NCBI RefSeq assembly: GCF_000149955.1
Contig: NC_030993.1
Span: 3,677,453 to 3,741,452, forward strand
Origin: Fusarium oxysporum f. sp. lycopersici 4287
Lineage: Eukaryota; Ascomycota; Sordariomycetes; Hypocreales; Nectriaceae
Direction: 5' to 3'
Length of the DNA: 64,000 nt
Shown: positions 10,740 through 22,218 of the stretch, piece by piece
Position numbering within the stretch: the first letter of the stretch is position 1
Layout of the letters: each line of letters starts with the position of its first letter
Program-made: the position numbers and the translations under genes
The notes under the pieces: model-generated
The model's input: only the letters and a program-made list of their open reading frames with translations
The model's database searches: none
What the model was told of the DNA's origin: nothing

Positions 10740-12216
10740 ATGACTGCTGGTCTGAAGAACGTTATTGTCATTGGCGGCTCGTATGTTGGGCTTGTAAGTA
10801 TATTTAATTGGGAATGGTGATGAGTTTAACTGACATGAGAATCTAGGCTGCTGTGAAAGAACTGGCTACGCTGCTACCAGTTACTCACCGTGTATGAACA
10901 CCACCTCGCTTTTCCAGAATTTATCGCTAACATATCGTAGGTCCTGTTAATAGAGCCTCACAGCCATTTCCACCATCTCTTCGCCTTCGTAAGTCACTCC
11001 TCAATCCCTGCTCACTCATACTAACCCGCCTCAGCCCCGGTTCGCCATAGTGCCAGACCACGAACACAAAGCCTTCATCCCCTACACCGGCTTCTTCTCC
11101 TCCCTCCCCAACGCCCCCAACCACACTATAGTCCGCGCCCGCGCAGTATCCCTTCAAAAGAACCAGCTCACTATCGACCGACCATGGCAGGGCTCCACAG
11201 AAATCCCCTTCGAGTACGCTGTCGTCACGACGGGAACACGACTCCAAGCGCCTAGTAACATGCAGCATGATGAAAAGAAGCCTTCTGTTGATTACTTCAA
11301 GGCGTATCAGCAGGGCATCAAGAATGCAAAGTCTATTGTGATTGTTGGTGGTGGCGCTGTTGGGATTCAGATGGCGACGGATTTGGGAGAGGTTTATCCG
11401 GAGAAGAAGGTGACGTTGGTTCATTCGAGGGATAGGCTTATGCAGCTTTATCATGAAAAGATGGATGCTATTCTGAGGGATAGATTACAAGAGCTTGGTG
11501 TTGAGTAAGTCAGCTTTTCTGCTATGGGATGAGAATTACTAACGGAGCAGTGTCATAACCGGCACGCGAGCTGTGATCCCATCAAAGGGCTTCCCAACAG
11601 ACGGATCGACATTCGAACTAGAACTCAAAGACGGAAGGAAGATACAAACAGATCTCGTCATTCCAGCAACAGGCCAAACACCAAACAACCAGTTCCTGAA
11701 GGATCTTCAGCCCACGTCTGGATACGAGATCATCAACCCCGCCAACGGCTTCATTAGAGTCGCACCGACACTCCAATTCGCTGACCCCGAGTACACGAAC
11801 CTGTACGCATGCGGTGACATCGCCGACAGCGGTGCTCACAAAGCCGCCAGACCGGGAGCTGGACAAGCGCAAGTTGTAGCGCAGAACATCGCTGCTATGG
11901 TAAACGGTGGACGGCCCGAGCAGAAAATCACAGTTGATCCTCCCGCCATTCACCTATCTCTTGGATTGGTTCGTGCTACCCAAGTATGCAGAAATATCGT
12001 GGCTAACAGTTCTGTAGAAAAAGAACATTGTGTTCAGAAACCCTGGCAAGGGTCAGACTGAACCTACCATCATCTGGAGAGACGAGTAAGTTTCCTGCTT
12101 CCTTTTGCATTTTTCGATACTGATGTGTTGGCAGTGGGTCGAGGGATATGAACATCGAAGGAGTCTGGGAGAGAAGGGGACAGAGAGTGCAGCGACCGGA
12201 TGACTATCATCTTTGA
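10740..12216 (+). CDS. AMID-like FAD-dependent pyridine nucleotide oxidoreductase
   Basis: Seven exons with matching phases: 10740-10793, 10847-10891, 10941-10988, 11035-11504, 11551-11968, 12018-12085, 12135-12216, giving 394 residues. Exon 1 carries the FAD Rossmann motif (VIGGSYVGL); the central exon carries the second, NAD(P)H-binding motif (VIVGGGAVGIQMA); the C-terminal FAD contact is YACGDIAD. The length fits the AIF/AMID-type family (about 370-400 residues), single-polypeptide oxidoreductases associated with mitochondria or lipid droplets in other organisms; fungal members are linked to oxidative stress and cell death. No mitochondrial presequence is obvious. The small 5' exons and 45-53 bp introns are typical of fungal members. 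The substrate cannot be deduced. Confidence 0.9.
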
Positions 12217-14040
12217 GTTAGCTGCTGTTAACAGTGTAGCTCAATGTTTTAGAAGTTAGAATTTGGCTGATTATGCAAGAGACCTTCAAAGCCACTCTCG
12301 TGCGCTCGACATTCGCTATGCAAGTGACTGAAAGCTTTATGTGCCTAGGTGTTTATCTGTGAACTCACTGAACTTTGATGTCCTTGTCTTACATGCAAGG
12401 CGAGGTACCCGATGTAGGAATCAGCTGTCGGTTCCATCAACTCAATAGAGCACAAACTTCAGGCAGCATATCAACTGCCTACGCAATAAATTGCAATGTT
12501 AATACAGACCCAGGGGCTAGAGCTTACCCCCTGTATAGTCTGTTAGCTTGACTCATATGTGATAACCTTAATCTATCGTTGTTGCACTATATGTCATTTA
12601 AGGTTGCACATCGAATATCCCCATCCTCTTTACAAACTCTGACAACTGTGTGTTCAATCGACCGTGGGCGACATTCACGGTTGCATACTAGTGAGGCAAC
12701 AAGCCGAGAGACGGACCCTATGATTATAGGTGTACAGAAACCTTCATGCATCACATCCACGAAATAAGCAGCGACCTTAACACGGGACCAGCCCTGGCAA
12801 TGCAAGCCTTGCTCGGTGGCTTTCAGTTGACAGCACAGCCCAGCACCTGAGGGCTAGCAATGCCGTGGAAGAAAGTAAATCTCTGCCCCAGAGAAACCCC
12901 CTAGTATGCTTCACTCTTCTCCTCAACAACCGCCCAATACCCTGGCTTACTCAAACCAAGGACATTGCAACAGATTCACGCGTCTTCAACATTGAGCCTT
13001 GGCTTCTTCTTCGTGTGACGCTCATGTCATAATTCGTGTGAGTTACTCTACACGTAACATGACTCACCTGATAGTAACTTCAGCGTTCTGTGCAAGACAC
13101 AGGCATCGATTCTCCGAGAGGGTTCTTGATGCTTCGAGAAGTATCACTGTAGCAACCGCAACCATGATCGGAAGACGTCACCTATGCGCCTTGTCCTTTG
13201 ACATAAGTCTAACCCAACTTTCCAACACCTTAGAGGGACTTTTTGGATGAAGTTTAAGTACGAAGTCTACTGAGGCTGAGTCCTCAATGTGACGTCTTGC
13301 GATATCGCGTTCACGGTCCTCGCCACCGTGAACAAGCCATGTGCATCCTCACGAAGGGGAGGACGAATAACAATTTTCCGAAAGGTCAAACCTAACCTTT
13401 AATTTGTGACTGGGTTCACTGCGAAGCTAAGTGTATTTCAGAAGTGATGTTCTAAACATGAAGACAATGAGGACATATCAGTCATGATTGGCTGATAGAT
13501 AACATTTGCAACCGTGAATTTCTGGACAAGTCAAGGTCCAAACCTAATCCAACTTAACCTTTCCATATCGCCTTGCAATTATTATGCTTATTTACCGGGC
13601 CACTGACAAGTCGGCGTGGAATTTTAATGAGTAGTCGTGCAAAAGTAGATTGTGACTCGAATGGGGTGCAGGTAAGTGGCAGAGCCTCTTACTGGCTGAA
13701 AGGGAAATACAGAAACTTAACTAGGAGTCGCCTCACGATATTACTTCCAGACACTTGAACCTTGGCAAAAGCCTCACTTTACGGCCCAGCCTCGAGGATT
13801 TAGCCTTCGAGTCCAACAACGTTGACGGTCATATGAATGAAGTTCTGTCCTATCACAAAAGGGATACTTCCCCTTTACCCTTTCTCAACGAGGGCATGAT
13901 ATTCCTCTTCACTCGGGACAGCATAACCCTCAAGGACCAAACTCTGTTGTCCTTCGTCTATAAAAAGCCCTTTACCATCCCTCTGCTTCCATTTCCCTTT
14001 TTAATCCTTTCATCATCACTTCTGCATTGCACGTCCAGTC
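12217..14040. other. Long intergenic region
   Basis: About 1.8 kb without a credible gene. Short open frames (12579-12767, 12999-13250, 13573-13758) show no motif or codon pattern. Base composition is near average until about 13960, after which the plus strand becomes strongly pyrimidine-rich, leading into the tandem repeat. Confidence 0.5.
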
Positions 14041-14640
14041 TTGAGCCAGTTTATTTGCAGCACTCTTGCCTTTGGTCACCTGATTACTTCAATCTTTCGG
14101 ACAGTTTTACTAGCTACTCATTTCTTTTCTTCGAGGTGTCACAAGCATACAGGTACTTGCCTACTGTCGCCTGGCCACTTACTCAACTGTTCGTCAATTC
14201 TGCAGTGCGTCTTCAGTTTTGAGCCAACTTGCTAGCAGCACTGTTACTTTGGACACCAGATTACTTCAATTTCCGAGTCGCTTTTTACCAGCTCTTTCTT
14301 TATATTTTTACGACTTACAAACACACTGGTACTTATCGACTGTTGCCTGGCTACTTATTCAACTGTTGCCATTTCTTCATCTCCTCTTCAGCTTGCTAGC
14401 AACAGTCTTACCTTTGGTCACCAGTTTACTTCAGTCTTTGGGACAATTTCTACCAGCTCTTTTTCTCTTTACGACTCACATACATACTGGCACTTCTCTA
14501 CAATCTCTCGGCAACTTATTTTACTCTTGATCAATTACCATCTTCTCTTCAGCAGGACTCTCAACTTTGGTTACCTGCAATTACTTCTACCTTTCGACAC
14601 CTTCTCCCAGCTGGCTTTTATTTCGAACCTACCTGCTTAC
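14041..14640 (+). repeat. Degenerate pyrimidine-rich tandem repeat (about 160-178 bp units) in the leader of the RNase-like gene
   Basis: At least three and a half diverged copies begin near 14041, 14219, 14391 and 14551. Each contains, in the same order, a TTGCTAGCAGCA-like block, CTTTGGTCACC, (G/A)TTTACTTCA, CTTT(C/G)GGACA, TACCAGCTCTTT, CACTGG(T/C)ACTT and a CTCTTCAG end. Copies share most positions but differ by many substitutions and small indels. Open frames cross the array in different frames and are leucine/serine/threonine-rich because of the CT bias, so I regard it as non-coding. A remnant of the unit (TTTACTTCAATTAAAC, GGACAATCACC) continues to within 100 bases of the start codon at 14898, which suggests the array is 5' UTR or core promoter. 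Confidence 0.75.
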
Positions 14641-14897
14641 TGGAGTCCCCTGGCCATTTATTTCAGTACCATTCTTTCTTACTTTTCTGAAGAACTACTT
14701 GCCATACTTTCCTTGGTCAAGATTGGCGCAATACCAGATAGTCTTGTTCATGCGCTCCTGAGCTGCAGAACGAATAAATACAATTACATCACTTGGTCGA
14801 CCCTACCGACGCACCTCATTTACTTCAATTAAACTTTTAGTCAGGACAATCACCACATATCTTTTGATTTCTCTCTGGCACTTTATACTTTGGGACA

Positions 14898-15656
14898 ATG
14901 CCTTCCCTTGCCGACTTAGGAGTCATGGACCACATGAGCAGATCAGAGGATGACATGGATGACAACTTGTCAACATGCTCCTACTACTCTCTGTCAAACG
15001 TGGAGGACATCTCTTTCAAGAAGATCCCTGCACATGAGGTGCGAAAGCAAAGCGAGCATGTTCCTGAGTGCAGTCCTTGGGCTACCTATCCTCACACCTT
15101 TCGCAATAGCGAGGCACTACCGCTAAAGATAGCCGGCCCGTGGATGGAGTATCCTCTCTGCCTTAGTGGCGTATACTCACACTCGAAGGATCCTGGACCA
15201 GCGAGGGTCATTATCAATCCGTCTGTCCCTGGTGGACACGACGTTATATATCATCCCACCAAGCGAGAAGGGAGATTTCTTCAGGCAAAGTATCGACCTA
15301 GAGGGTACAGGGCAAAGATCTCTGGTTGTACGGCTATGCCGAATATACCTTCACCTCCATCTTCTCCTCTTTTATCGCCATCTCCTTCTCTCTCGCCATC
15401 TTCTCTTCTCTCTTCATCTCCTCCTGCTGGTTCAGGTGTTTGCGGAACAGCTCAGTATAATGGGTCGATTGAGATTACACCACAACAAGCGTTTGCCATG
15501 GCAGCGCAGCAACAGAGCCTAATGGCCAGTTGTATGTATCCGCAGACAGTCGGCTTGAACGGTTTGATCCGCGGCCAGTCTTTGCTACAGTATGGAAGCA
15601 TGAATCAGTCTTATATGCCTGGCTACAATGTCATGAGCAGCTTTGGTTATTGCTAG
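14898..15656 (+). CDS. RNase T1/N1-like guanyl-specific ribonuclease domain protein without a signal peptide
   Basis: Single exon, 252 residues. Residues 62-130 follow the RNase T1 fold order: YPH (64-66, general acid/base His), RNSEA (69-73, the guanine-recognition Asn/Glu loop), MEYP (83-86, catalytic Glu84), SGVY, PARVIIN (Arg103, transition-state Arg) and VIYHP (His119, second catalytic His). Every landmark is in the right order and at about the right spacing. Family knowledge: these enzymes cleave RNA 3' of G and are normally secreted proteins of about 105-130 residues. Here residues 1-60 are an acidic, non-hydrophobic leader and residues 150-180 are Ser/Pro-rich, followed by a Gln/Met/Tyr-rich tail ending GYC. 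The tandem-repeat leader lies immediately upstream. I infer an intracellular or unconventional member; activity and any toxic role are unproven. Confidence 0.7.
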   Translation: MPSLADLGVMDHMSRSEDDMDDNLSTCSYYSLSNVEDISFKKIPAHEVRKQSEHVPECSPWATYPHTFRNSEALPLKIAGPWMEYPLCLSGVYSHSKDPGPARVIINPSVPGGHDVIYHPTKREGRFLQAKYRPRGYRAKISGCTAMPNIPSPPSSPLLSPSPSLSPSSLLSSSPPAGSGVCGTAQYNGSIEITPQQAFAMAAQQQSLMASCMYPQTVGLNGLIRGQSLLQYGSMNQSYMPGYNVMSSFGYC

Positions 15657-16434
15657 CAGTCGATTTACTGTCAGCTTGCTATCAGCGGCTTCAATCAATT
15701 ATTACTGTCACTTCATCAGCGAGTTTGTATCATTCATCGCTTTCGACTTCTCGTCAACGGCTTTCAATGTTCCTCAACATCGATCTTGTTCTTGGTTCAG
15801 CAGTTGTTTTATCGCTTTTTTGTTGGCGTTGGATCTTATGGATTCTGCCCTTCATGATACCTTATTTGGATCAGAAGTGGTATGAAACAAGTCATGGCTG
15901 GTCCATGTAGTATAGAACTGGGTCGATGAATACAGATCGCGATTTCTTTCTCTCTCTCAATCATAGGCTCAAAATTGTGAAACATATAACCATCATAAAC
16001 ATCCAATGACCTGTATCCGCACCATCTCCATATAAGCCGATAGCTGATCGCGAATGATAAGGAAGCCCTGTGAATGACACTCATCCGCACTCACTTAACT
16101 CTCAATTATCAGAGTCTGACTCAGCCGGCTACCATGAGCGGAATTACTCTCCCTTCCATCACAGCATTGCCGTTATTCTCCCGAACTACCCCGGATTATC
16201 ACACTCACCCCGCATTGCACCGGAATCCTTCCGACCCCCAAGACTTCAGAGTTCGGCACTACCAGGCTAGCGACGGGTAATGCTTTACACAATGACAGCA
16301 TACCTGCACAATCATTCTCGTGACATAAGAAGGGCGTGGCCTTGGGGTCGGGTCGTTGTGAGGAGGTCCTTTACTTCTCTTCAATTGAACTGCTCTCATT
16401 TACAGTAGTAACCTGATCAATTTCATCGTTCAAT
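15657..16434. other. Intergenic region
   Basis: Contains the 3' end of the RNase-like gene and the promoter of the isomerase gene. CT-rich sequence continues to about 15830. Small frames at 16070-16280 have no recognisable feature. Confidence 0.5.
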
Positions 16435-17103
16435 ATGTCTGACTCTCAGTATACTCTCTACTCTTACTTCAGATCCTCCTGCTCAGCGCGTATTCGCATC
16501 GCTCTCAATGCAAAAGGAATTCCATACGAACTAGCATTTGTCAATCTTCTAAAGAACGAGCATCTCTCCGACTCTCACAAAACCCTCAACCCATCAGCAT
16601 CCGTCCCCGTTCTCATCTCAAATGCCTCCAAAGACAAACCCTTCCGCATCGGCCAATCCGTCGCAGCCCTCGAATATCTCGAAGAAAAACACCCTTCCCA
16701 TGCCCTCCTCCCCTCCAACCCCGAAGCACGCGCAACAGTGCGAACCCTCGTCAACATCATCTGCGCAGACATCCAGCCCGTTACAAACCTGCGCATCATG
16801 CGTCGTATCCGAGAACTCGGTGGAAACGCAGAAGACTGGAACAAGCAGCTCATGACTGATGGATTAAAGGCTTATGAGGAGGTTGTCAAGGACTCAGCGG
16901 GGAAGTGTAGTGTTGGTGATGAGCTGACGTTGGCGGATGCTTGTTTGATGCCTGCGATGTGGAATGCTGAGAGATTTGGTGTTGATTTGACGCTGTTTCC
17001 GACGATTGGGAAGATTGTGGAGGGGTTGAAGGATCATCCTGCTGTTGTGAAGGCGCATTGGCAGAACCAGCCTGATACGCCTGACAATCTCAAGGCTCGA
17101 TAG
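16435..17103 (+). CDS. maiA: Maleylacetoacetate isomerase (zeta-class GST)
   Basis: Single exon, 222 residues, the usual length. The zeta-class signature SSCSARIRIAL lies at residues 14-24, and the catalytic Ser/Cys lie in SSC. The thioredoxin-like N-domain contains the ASVPVL cis-Pro turn and the IGQSVAALEYLEE glutathione-contact segment; the all-helical C-domain has the GDELTLADACLMP motif. The enzyme isomerises maleylacetoacetate to fumarylacetoacetate with glutathione in phenylalanine/tyrosine breakdown. The convergent neighbour is the next enzyme of the pathway, which supports the assignment. The ends of the two genes are about 295 bases apart. Confidence 0.93.
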   Translation: MSDSQYTLYSYFRSSCSARIRIALNAKGIPYELAFVNLLKNEHLSDSHKTLNPSASVPVLISNASKDKPFRIGQSVAALEYLEEKHPSHALLPSNPEARATVRTLVNIICADIQPVTNLRIMRRIRELGGNAEDWNKQLMTDGLKAYEEVVKDSAGKCSVGDELTLADACLMPAMWNAERFGVDLTLFPTIGKIVEGLKDHPAVVKAHWQNQPDTPDNLKAR

Positions 17104-17397
17104 ATACAGAACTGATATGCAACGTCTGGATATCCCTACGGCAGTTTAAAACGAAAATTCCGGGTTCTTCAGAAAGGTCTACATTGCTACTTGCTGGCCA
17201 TAAGGTTAAGCTTGACCCTGCTAACACGAGTAATTGGGACACAATACTTCAAAAGATCAGATATGCAAGGAATTGTACGCTGCCGTGATCTGGCATGCTA
17301 AGCTATGAGTAGAATGTACACAAAGATGGCAAACGAATTGATGCAAGTAAAGTCTATTTAGCTTTTCATACTACCTATACGTTTCCCCAAACTTGCT

Positions 17398-18721
17398 TCA
17401 CTTGAACAGAGGAAGAGGCTCAAGGATTTGCCCCGAAACCTCGCCAAAACCAACCTTCTTATCACCACTTCCATAAGCACCGCGAATGATCAGTGTATCG
17501 CCGTTCTGGATGAACTTGCGCTCCTCGCCGTCCTTCAATTGAATGGGAACCTTGCCGCCTTTGGTCTGTTCCAACATACTACCCTCGGTACCAGTCTCAG
17601 TACCGGAGATAGTACCTGATCCAAGAAGATCACCAGGTCGAAGGTTACAACCTGTGATGGTGTGATGGGCAATCATCTGAGGCCATGACCAAAGCAGGTT
17701 GCGCGAGGTGGTCTTGCTCAGATGGTTCTTGTTACCAGCGGCAGCTGCATTTAGTTAGCCGCTGTATCTTAAGATGGATGATGAACTTACTGATGATTTC
17801 GACCTCGAGGTCAATGTCCAAGACATTATTCTCCTTCTTCTCCTTTAGATAAGGCAGGATTTCATTATCATTCTTGATACCAGCTGCCTTAGCCCCCTCA
17901 AGAGCATCAGCCAGCACGACCCAAGCACTAATACTCGTACCCAAGTTCTTAGCCGTGAAAGGACCCAGAGGCACATATTCCCAAGCCTGGATATCTCGTG
18001 CGCTCCAGTCATTCATGAGAACATAACCAAAGATGTGCTCATCGGCCTCGTCAATAGGAACAGGGCTTCCCATCTCATTCTCGCGACAGATAAACATTCC
18101 CATCTCAAGCTCAATGTCGAGCCTCTCACATGGCGCAAGGTCAGGAACCTTGTTACCAGGACGTAGGATTTGTCCCCAAGGTCGTCGGATTGGTGTACCT
18201 GATACGACAACGCTGCTGGCCCTTCCGTGGTAAGCGACAGGGAGATGAGTGTAGTTGGGTTGAAGAGCGTTATCGGGACCACGGAAGAGACAGCCGACGT
18301 TGAAAGCGTGATTCTTGCCAGCGTAGAAGTCTGTGTAATCTCCAATAGTCAAGGGAAGGTGATTCTTGACATCGGATCGCTTCAGAAGAGCAGAGTCCTG
18401 AAGTTTCTGGTTATCCTTCAACACTGGGTTCTTGGTGTCCTTCGCAAAGACATCCTGAAGATAACTCCTCGTCGCGCGATGAAATGGACGGCCGAGCGCC
18501 GCAAATGCATTCAGCGATGGTTGAGAAAACACATCAACGTGCTTCTGAATCTCAGAACTACCCGAGAATCCATCACCCTTTGCAAAAGCATCAAGATCTA
18601 GAACATGATCGCCAATAGCAACAGCAGGTCGAGGCGTAGCGGTTGACGAAGTAGAGATGATGCCGAAGGGGATGTTGGCGATGGAGAAATGAGACTCCGC
18701 AGGGATAGAAAGCCACGACAT
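17398..18721 (-). CDS. fahA: Fumarylacetoacetase
   Basis: Two exons, 18721-17791 and 17744-17398, with a 46-base intron (gtaagt, gctaac branch, atgcag), encode 425 residues, as expected. The N-terminal SH3-like domain is followed by the catalytic FAH domain: DYTDFYAGKNHA, the HLPVAYHGRASSVV block with the catalytic His, ERLDIELEMG (metal-binding acids), NDWSARDIQAWEYVPLGPF and the C-terminal TGCNLRPGDLLGSGT. It hydrolyses fumarylacetoacetate to fumarate and acetoacetate, the last step of tyrosine breakdown. It is convergent with the isomerase gene; homogentisate dioxygenase, often linked in fungi, is not in this window. Confidence 0.95.
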
Positions 18722-19719
18722 TTTGAACGAATATAGTGAGATGAGGAGGTGCAGTAGGAAAAGAGTGTCACGACGTCAGTTTTATTTTGTATTACAAGCT
18801 GTTGATGGAGCCGCCGCAAGCCGACTTAGCGGGGCTGAATCCCGGGGCTAACGCGGGGTGCGGAACGGAAATCGTTCCGAGGCTTCCGCTTTTGGTGGTG
18901 TCGGCTACTTCGGCTGAAGAGCATCCTCGGGGTAGAGATAAGTGATAAGGTGGTGATTATTGAGATAAGATAAGGCCATAAGATGAGATAGTGTCTTAGG
19001 ATAGCTTGCTCAAAGTATAACATTTAGTTTCGCGTAAAATTATTTTACTCCTTAAAGGACAATGGTAAAGCTCCTTTGTAGATGCACAGGATTTGTACAA
19101 TTCAAGACAGCGCGTTCAAAGCAAAATAAAGATTTTACATAATTATTTACAGCGGGATATAGTAAGACCAGGGCTGTCTGCAATCACGACCATTTTTGTT
19201 CCTTTTCTATAAATTGCATAAGATATATTCAAGAAGCTAGGGTGTTTTTCAAATGGCCTAGTATGATAAAATCTCAATCAAAGCCGCATATGTTGTTTTA
19301 ATGTGCCTGTTATCCTGATAAACTGAGGCTGCTGCTCTAGGGCTGCTCCACGTTGAGTTGGCGCCTAGTGAGGCTGAGCCGAGGCTGAGATGCCTGCCAT
19401 GTAACAGTATAATGGCCAAGACAGGTGAATAGAGTCCCATTGGTTTGCCGAAAGAAAAAGGTCAGCAAAATGTGGGTGTTGCTCTTTCAATCCATTACTA
19501 ATAAGTACCTCTTCTTCTGATTCTTCTTCTTGTCTCAGTTCCTATATCGTTTAAAGCGGCATGTTATTCTGCTTTGTATCTCAAAGACAGGTTTATCTGT
19601 CATTTGAAATTTAATATCTTGTTATTGAGTTTTTAATTTTTACCTTTATCTAATTCTAAAAGGTTACTTGTCTACCTTCAACAAATATTCACTGGCAATT
19701 ACCCTTCACTGGATTTACA
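18722..19719. other. Intergenic region
   Basis: No supportable gene. 19030-19260 is AT-rich. A GC-rich patch with repeated GCTGAGG words at about 19322-19395 has a looser counterpart at about 22083-22140, on the other side of the HET gene. Confidence 0.45.
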
Positions 19720-21820
19720 ATGGCAGCGAATTCTAGTTCAGCTGAATCTGAGGAAGCCAACTTTGTTGCAGCTGTACATGCGTCCCCACCACTTTGCCCC
19801 CGCTGCACATCCTTCCCGTGGCCATCAACCCCAGAAGATTGGTTCCTGTCTCACGAGCTACCATTACACGAATCGTTCGGCTCTCTCCAAGAGTCAGCTG
19901 ACCAAGGTTGTGCATTTTGTCGATTTGTGTGGCTATCCATAGTCAACAACTGTGAAGTGACCACAGACGTTTTGAAGATGCTGACGGGAGGATTGATACA
20001 AGTATCAGTTCGACTAAAACTTTTCATAGGCGACACGATCTTAGTTCTAACACCGGAGATGGAGCAGGAGGGCAAAACATTCCTTTCTAGTGCAGGAACT
20101 ATATGTAAACCTGTTGAGTCCAGCGAGATAGAGTTGCTGAGAGATATAAAGAGCCGCCATATCAAAGGTACCCATGCTAAATGCCCTGGAAACTGTTCCA
20201 CGCTAAGATGAACTTGTTTCAGCCTTCGATGGCGGAAACATCCAACAGGAACTCGCTGAGCTCATTAAGTACCAGATTCAACCTTGGATGGAGAGCTGCC
20301 GTGAGCGACATATAGGCCACGAACTCTGTGGCGCGAAATACGTATCATCAGGTCTACCAACTCGACTACTTGACGTTGGTGAGACAAATGACCATTTGGT
20401 TAAACTTGTCGAGGTCAAGAGCTGCACAAATCTCCGAGACGTGGAATACCTCATCCTCAGCTATTGTTGGGGCAATGGAAACGGAAATTCCAAAACGACA
20501 GAGACCAATCTCGGGATGCGGTTACGTGGCTTTGCTATATCGGACCTTTCGAAAACTATCCAAGACGCCATCTTGCTGACAAGACTGATGGGCTTCCGAT
20601 ACCTATGGGTCGATGCAATATGCATTATTCAGGGACCAACTGGTGACTTTCGCTCAGAGTCACCCAGGATGGGGGATTACTACTCAAATGCTGTGTGCTG
20701 TATCTCTGCATCGGTTGCGAAAGATAGCCAAGAAGGCTTTTTAACCAAGCGCCCACTCGCAAGATTTCCTATAGACGATATTGCCATCAAGATTGCCAAC
20801 CACCATACAGCAGGGGCAGGATATACCACATTCAAAGCAATTGACGATGACCCTTCCCTAGTATCAAATATCCATGGTTCGCCGTTAGCGAAACGCGGAT
20901 GGTGCTTGCAAGAGACGGCCCTTCCAAAGCGGATACTTCACTGGACTCTACAAGGACTCTATCTTCAATGTCAAAGTTCTATCTTCTCCGAAGACTCCAA
21001 AGTCCCGCACAAATATCAAGCTGGTTGTGGACACTTCTCACCACGAGAAATAATGTCGAGGCCTGATGAAGAAATTACTTTCGACGGTGGATGGTATCAA
21101 CTCATCTCTGTTTTCTCAAAAACGCAACTGACTTACGAAACGGATCGGCTGTATGCCATTCATGGACTTGCATCTATACTGATACAACGTCTAGGAGCTG
21201 AATATTTTAATGGCCTCTTCCGACCGAGTCTTGCCCAGGGTCTTTTGTGGTACCATGATTCCAATCGGCGTGAAGCATACAAGAGACCAAAGGACTCGCA
21301 GCTACCATCTTGGTGCTGGGCATCTGCCTGCCCCATTTCTTATCAGGACATTCAGGAGGCGCCCATTTACGTCAAAGATGACCACCGGGAGCGGCCTCTA
21401 CAATTTCCTACACATTCCGAGGCTTTGAGTGTAATAGAAAGCACCGCCTCGAGGCTATATATCAGAGCCCCCCTTTTCCAACTTACCATTGGGAGAAGCG
21501 ACGTTGGATATATCAAGAAAGACTGTTCAGGTCATACAGAGAGCTTCCGATGTCGCTACTTTCTGGACGTGAATCGTCAAGTCCTGCAGAGCATGCCTCA
21601 GAGTCCTTCCGTTGGCGGAGAATGGGGACAGGGCGTTGACGTATTGTGGTTTCCTGTAGGCCGAGATCATACCGCTTATCCATATGTGCCGGGGTTATTA
21701 GTGTATGAAGTGCCTGATGAAGGAAAGGGGGTATACCGCCGGTATGGACTTTTGCAGTGCAGTGACTCTTGGTTAGATGAAAAGGATTTCGAAGAGGTCA
21801 GGGAGATAATTCTAGTATAG
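19720..21820 (+). CDS. HET-domain protein (heterokaryon incompatibility)
   Basis: Exon 19720-20167, intron 20168-20222 (gtaccc...tttcag), exon 20223-21820; phases match and give 681 residues. An N-terminal Cys-rich segment (CPRC... and CAFCRF, about residues 27-68) precedes the HET domain, whose three signatures are clear: YLILSYCWG (225-233), RYLWVDAICIIQ (275-286) with MGDYYSNAVCCISAS, and GSPLAKRGWCLQETALPKRIL. HET domains trigger incompatibility cell death when non-self is sensed and have a TIR-like fold. No NACHT or repeat domain is attached, so this is the stand-alone type. The next two genes are a HeLo-pseudokinase and a kinase-ankyrin protein, a neighbourhood consistent with allorecognition. 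Confidence 0.93.
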
Positions 21821-22218
21821 TTTCTAATGTGTATATGTTGATCTTAAGCACCTAAAAAAAGGCATTTTAGCAAAATAAGCTAGTCTATATTGTATGTTAT
21901 GACTTTGTTATTTCACTTTCTAGACTGCTGGATTAGAATACCAGACCTTCCCTATTTATATAGCCTGTTTAATAACCTAAACGCCTTGTATCTATCTTCA
22001 TATCCCTTATTGGCTTAGTATTCATAGATGCCACTTAACTGGGAGACAAGACTCAAGCATGCCAAAATCTATTTCTGTTTCTAAAGCTGAGCTTCTGCTG
22101 CCTAAGCTGCGTTGGTGCTGAGGCCGGGCTGAGGTACTTGAGCAGGCCCTTTAGGCGCGCTCAATGCGATCTGTCGTTACAGTAGATTTAAGTGTCAGTG
22201 ACGTTACATAAGTCTTTA
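21821..22218. other. Intergenic region between HET and HeLo-pseudokinase genes
   Basis: About 400 bases between convergent genes. It contains a GCTGAGGCCGGGCTGAGG word near 22119 that resembles the GCTGAGG-rich patch near 19322-19395. No gene. Confidence 0.4.

Noticed and set aside
10927..11953. Minus-strand frames of 175 and 111 codons across the AMID-like gene
   Set aside because: Antisense shadows of the seven-exon oxidoreductase.
13755..14832. Three consecutive open frames of 155, 103 and 101 codons
   Set aside because: They lie in different frames over the CT-rich tandem repeat; composition is explained by pyrimidine bias (Leu/Ser/Thr/Phe) and no start context or motif supports coding.
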